The position numbers and the translations under genes were made by a program. A stretch of DNA of 7,162 nt. Source: Rickettsiales bacterium (GTDB taxonomy: Bacteria; Pseudomonadota; Alphaproteobacteria; Rickettsiales; UBA3002). The DNA is taken from assembly GCA_947441895.1 (NCBI GenBank), contig CANEUT010000081.1:1-7162 (forward strand), given 5' to 3'. The notes under the pieces are model-generated. The model saw nothing but the letters and a program-made list of their open reading frames with translations, had not been told where the DNA came from and ran no database searches. Positions 5,306 to 7,162 of the stretch are shown in pieces. Positions within the stretch are counted from its first letter, which is position 1. Every line of letters begins with the position of its first letter.

Positions 5306-5311
5306 ATCATA
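5306..5311 (-). promoter_or_regulatory. candidate -10 box of the glycine-rich protein gene
   Basis: TATGAT on the minus strand is one base from the TATAAT consensus and lies nine bases upstream of AGGAG. The -35 region is weak; TTGTCA at 5335-5340 is too far (23 bases) for normal spacing. The position argues against the longer TTG-initiated reading of the gene. Confidence 0.4.
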
Positions 5312-5385
5312 GCACAAGAAGTGTTACAGTTGTATGACAATTAGGTATTTTTTACGCTTCGCGGCTCAAGTTTTTGATTTTTTTC

Positions 5386-5405
5386 ATTCCCACGAAAGCG
5401 GGAAT
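5386..5405. repeat. short palindromic repeat, first of a cluster
   Basis: ATTCCCACGAAAGCGGGAAT folds into a stem (one A-C mismatch) with a GAAA loop, followed by TTTT on the plus strand. It resembles the ATTCCC...GGGAAT palindromes scattered in many proteobacterial genomes and begins the repeat cluster that runs to 5631. Confidence 0.7.
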
Positions 5406-5424
5406 TTTAGGCCACCCGCATTAA

Positions 5425-5599
5425 AGATCCCCGCCTGCGCGGGGATGACGGATTGGCAGCAGATCCCGGTGTTGCTGACGCAAACCGGGATGACAGAATT
5501 ACGAATAACGAGCAAAGATTCACGAGATCCCGGCCTGCGCCGGGATGACGGATTGGCACCAGATCCCGGTGTTACTTCGTAAACCGGGATGACAGAATT
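5425..5599. repeat. two direct copies of a two-hairpin repeat, period 100 bp
   Basis: Copy 1 (5425-5500) and copy 2 (5525-5599) align closely over about 75 bases, and a diverged 24-base spacer separates them. Each copy holds two hairpins. Hairpin A is an 8-bp stem with loop CTGC: ATCCCCGC/GCGGGGAT in copy 1 and ATCCCGGC/GCCGGGAT in copy 2. Hairpin B has outer arms ATCCCGGT/ACCGGGAT, a one-base bulge and inner arms TTGC/GCAA in copy 1 and TTAC/GTAA in copy 2. The differences between copies keep the pairing in both hairpins. Short translations of such elements give spurious peptides, so the frames through it are not genes. Confidence 0.85.
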
Positions 5600-5631
5600 C
5601 TTAAATTCGTTCCTCACTAACGAATTCTGTC
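5591..5631. repeat. nested inverted repeats at the apaG stop codon
   Basis: GACAGAATTC (5591-5600) is the exact reverse complement of GAATTCTGTC (5622-5631). Nested within it, AATTCGTT (5604-5611) pairs with AACGAATT (5619-5626) around a seven-base loop. The two pairings compete. The right arm shares two bases with the apaG TGA (5630-5632), and the left arm is the end of repeat copy 2. Confidence 0.75.
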
Positions 5632-6022
5632 AATTCGGGCGCTGGTTCTGGTAGGGGCTATCGAGCGAAAAGGCAGGCACTTCCACCTCAAACCGTTCGC
5701 CATTGGGTTTCACCATTTCATATTCACCGAACATAATGCCCGAGGCCGTGGCAAGCTGGGTGCCGCTGGTGTAGGAATAGGACTGGCCGGGGGCAAGCAC
5801 GGGCTGCTCACCAATGACCCCTGCCCCACGCACTTCTTGAATTTGGCCCTGGGCATCGGCAATTTTCCAATGGCGGTTGAGCAATTGCACCGTTTCATGC
5901 CCTGAATTTTCAAGCTGAATAGTATAGGCCCACACGTAATGCCCATCCGATGGTTCGGAATGTTCGGCCAGAAATTGCGGCGTGGCGGTAACTTTAATAT
6001 CGCGGGTGGTTTTACTGAACAT
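5630..6022 (-). CDS. apaG: ApaG-family protein
   Basis: The ATG at 6022 has GGGAG seven bases upstream, giving 130 residues, the normal ApaG length; a longer frame to 6091 would run back through the promoter. ApaG is a single beta-sandwich domain of the fibronectin III type. The family core is plain: YVWAYTIQLENSGHETVQLLNRHWKI (29-54), IQEVRGAGVIGEQPVLAPGQSYSYTSG (61-87) and SGIMFGEYEMV (94-104), ending in VEVPAFSLDSPYQ (113-125). The name comes from the apaH operon of enterobacteria; a link to Co2+ resistance or Mg2+ efflux has been proposed, but the biochemical role is not settled. A good promoter lies just upstream, separate from argE. Its stop codon is fused to a palindromic repeat, which may serve as its 3' end. 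Confidence 0.95.
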   Translation of the reverse strand: MFSKTTRDIKVTATPQFLAEHSEPSDGHYVWAYTIQLENSGHETVQLLNRHWKIADAQGQIQEVRGAGVIGEQPVLAPGQSYSYTSGTQLATASGIMFGEYEMVKPNGERFEVEVPAFSLDSPYQNQRPN

Positions 6023-6063
6023 CGATGGCTCCCTTTCCGTGACGTACCTGTCGTGGGAGGCGG

Positions 6064-6091
6064 AATATAGACCGATTGCGAAATAGGTCAA
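6064..6091 (-). promoter_or_regulatory. sigma-70-like promoter of apaG
   Basis: On the minus strand TTGACC (6086-6091) and TATATT (6064-6069) are 16 bases apart, each close to consensus. Transcription would start near 6057, leaving a leader of about 35 bases to the apaG ATG. Confidence 0.7.
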
Positions 6092-6113
6092 GAGTTCCCC
6101 CTCACCCAGCGCC

Positions 6114-6173
6114 GTCTAAGTGCTGCGCACTAAGACTTCGCAACCCTCTCCCCCTGCTTCGCGGGGGCGAGGG
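6114..6173. repeat. two adjacent hairpins upstream of the apaG promoter
   Basis: GTCTAAGTGC (6114-6123) and GCACTAAGAC (6127-6136) pair with one A-A mismatch around TGC. A second stem, CCCTCTCCCCC (6144-6154) with GGGGGCGAGGG (6163-6173), pairs with one mismatch and continues inward. The CCCTCACCC and CCCTCTCCCC blocks resemble dispersed palindromic repeats seen in many proteobacteria. No gene is present in 6092-6188. Confidence 0.6.
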
Positions 6174-6188
6174 ATTATACTACTACAA

Positions 6189-6306
6189 GAAGTCATTTAT
6201 AGGTGACAAGTACGCGGAATTTTTGCGCGCAGGGAGGGCGTGTAGCAGCGCTACATAACCGACCGAGCACAAAAATGACAATGGAATTGGCCCTAGAAAT
6301 GACTTC
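6189..6306. repeat. palindromic element of about 118 bp at the argE 3' end
   Basis: Outer arms GAAGTCATTTATAGG (6189-6203) and CCTAGAAATGACTTC (6292-6306) match at 14 of 15 positions. Middle arms ATTTTTG (6219-6225) and CAAAAAT (6270-6276) and inner arms TGTAGC/GCTACA (6241-6255, loop AGC) are in register, so the whole unit can fold as one interrupted hairpin. The right end overlaps the argE stop (6305-6307) by two bases. It looks like a non-coding mobile palindromic unit or a large 3' structure; no transposase is nearby. Confidence 0.7.
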
Positions 6307-7162
6307 AGACGGAAGCCTCCGCCAAGCGTATCATGAATTCAGCGCCTAGCTTAAGCTGCTCTTGCGTAATGAATTCGTTCGGCTGGTGCGCTTGGTCAAT
6401 CGATCCCGGGCCACACACAATAGTTGGCAGCCCAGCGCCTTGGAAAATGCCCCCCTCGGTGCCAAACGCCACCGCATCGGCCGTGTTGGCTTGTGCCAAA
6501 CGGTAAGCGAGCGCCATGTGCGGTGCATCGGCCGCCACTTTTTTAAGCCCACGCACATTGGTGAGCTGGCGGGTGATGATGCCAGTCGATGAATCCACCG
6601 CTTTCATGCGTGTTTCAAGTTCGGCCACTTTCGCGTGGAATGGAGCCAGCAGCGCGTTCACATCGGTCGCGGGCAGCGGCCGCACCTCCCACGCAATGCG
6701 GCAGTGACGCGGCACAATGTTACGCGCCGTACCACCCTCCACCACGCCCACATGCACACTGGCATAGGGTGTAACGGCAGCAAAATCATGGTCTTTGGTT
6801 TGGCGGGCGGTGGCAGCGATACGGTTTAACTCGGCAATTAATTCGCCCATCAGCATGACGGCGTTCACCCCTTGTTCGGGCATGCTGGAATGCGATTCAC
6901 GGCCAGTGATGATGGTCTCGAATGACAGAATGCCCTTATGCGCGCCAATCAGCTGCATGTTGGTGGGCTCACCAATCACCACCAGTGATGGATTGGCATT
7001 TTTCTGAATCAACGCGGTGGCCATGGGTTCTGCACCTAAGCACCCCACCTCTTCATCATGCGAGAAAGCAAGCCACACTGGTTTGGTTCTGGCGGCGTTT
7101 TTAAACTGGGGAACATGGGCAAGCGCAAGGGCAAGGAATGATTTCATGTCGCACGTGCCGCG
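6305..7162 (-). CDS. argE: acetylornithine deacetylase, ArgE type (M20 family), 5' end beyond the right edge
   Basis: The minus-strand frame is open from the right edge to TGA at 6305-6307, giving 285 residues of an enzyme normally about 380-390 long. The visible part starts inside the metal site at RGTCDMKSF, whose Asp (visible residue 5) bridges the two metal ions. AFSHDEEVGCLGAEP (about 32-46) supplies the general-base Glu37 and metal-binding Glu38. The dimerisation (lid) domain follows, with GAHKGILSFE, SHSSMPEQGVNAV and VEGGTARNIVP, then the C-terminal catalytic part with GTEGGIFQGAGLPTIVCGPGS and the last metal-ligand His in AHQPNEFI. ArgE removes acetate from N2-acetylornithine in arginine synthesis, in the cytoplasm. 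DapE and other M20 peptidases share the fold, but the GTCDMK and GPG-x6-HQPNEF patterns favour ArgE. The missing N-terminus should hold the first metal His. Its stop codon overlaps a palindromic repeat. Confidence 0.9.
   Translation of the reverse strand, partial: RGTCDMKSFLALALAHVPQFKNAARTKPVWLAFSHDEEVGCLGAEPMATALIQKNANPSLVVIGEPTNMQLIGAHKGILSFETIITGRESHSSMPEQGVNAVMLMGELIAELNRIAATARQTKDHDFAAVTPYASVHVGVVEGGTARNIVPRHCRIAWEVRPLPATDVNALLAPFHAKVAELETRMKAVDSSTGIITRQLTNVRGLKKVAADAPHMALAYRLAQANTADAVAFGTEGGIFQGAGLPTIVCGPGSIDQAHQPNEFITQEQLKLGAEFMIRLAEASV

Noticed and set aside
5425..5599. CRISPR array
   Set aside because: Only two copies, each about 75 bases with internal hairpins and a 24-base gap; no uniform short repeats, spacers or cas genes.
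5384..5617. Open frames on both strands through the repeat cluster (also 5334-5582)
   Set aside because: The peptides (for example SRRRPGS and VIPAQAGI) are typical translations of palindromic repeats, and the frames are explained fully by the hairpin units.
6023..6091. 23-residue N-terminal extension of ApaG
   Set aside because: It would cover the TTGACC/TATATT promoter and skip the good Shine-Dalgarno at the ATG at 6022; ApaG proteins normally start there.
6076..6258. Plus-strand 60-codon frame
   Set aside because: It lies wholly in repeat DNA and the apaG promoter, with no ribosome site.

Overview
The window looks like chromosome from a free-living or facultative alphaproteobacterium of moderate G+C (estimated by eye in the low-to-mid 50s percent). 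The pointers are the tRNA-Gly(GCC) sequence, a Trm112-type small zinc-ribbon-like protein with the CPVTK start, an ApaG of 130 residues, and an ExbB-ExbD-ExbD-TonB cluster. I cannot name a genus from sequence alone. Nearly everything is on the minus strand; the only clear plus-strand gene is the orphan at 2907-3878.

Layout, left to right. Positions 1-2421 hold an energy-transduction operon read right to left: exbB (1645-2421), a first exbD (1219-1632), a second exbD (794-1222) and tonB (797 down past the left edge). Start and stop codons overlap as ATGA at both downstream junctions, so the genes are translationally coupled. Together they should form the inner-membrane motor that uses proton motive force to drive TonB-dependent uptake across the outer membrane. 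Next comes a 58-residue Trm112-family gene (2603-2779), which may be transcribed as a leaderless mRNA. Divergent from it is an uncharacterised 323-residue protein (2907-3878) with a coiled-coil N-terminus and a middle region that resembles a degenerate kinase fold.

The middle (3879-5340) is accessory in character. It contains tRNA-Gly(GCC), whose encoded CCA lies inside a perfect 17-bp inverted repeat. It also holds a doubtful 65-codon ORF ending inside another perfect hairpin, a small lipoprotein with a strong intrinsic terminator, and an unrecognised glycine-rich protein of about 121 residues.

The right part (5386-7162) holds apaG and the 3' part of argE (M20 acetylornithine deacetylase family), separated and flanked by palindromic repeats. 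One is a 100-bp-period direct repeat whose two copies carry compensatory base changes in two hairpins. Another is a palindromic element of about 118 bp. The most unusual pattern in the window is that four genes or ORFs (tRNA-Gly, the 65-codon ORF, apaG, argE) end exactly inside, or one or two bases into, an inverted repeat. I found no CRISPR array, transposase, phage gene set or clear defence system. The best candidates for something undescribed are the kinase-like orphan and these structured 3'-end repeats.
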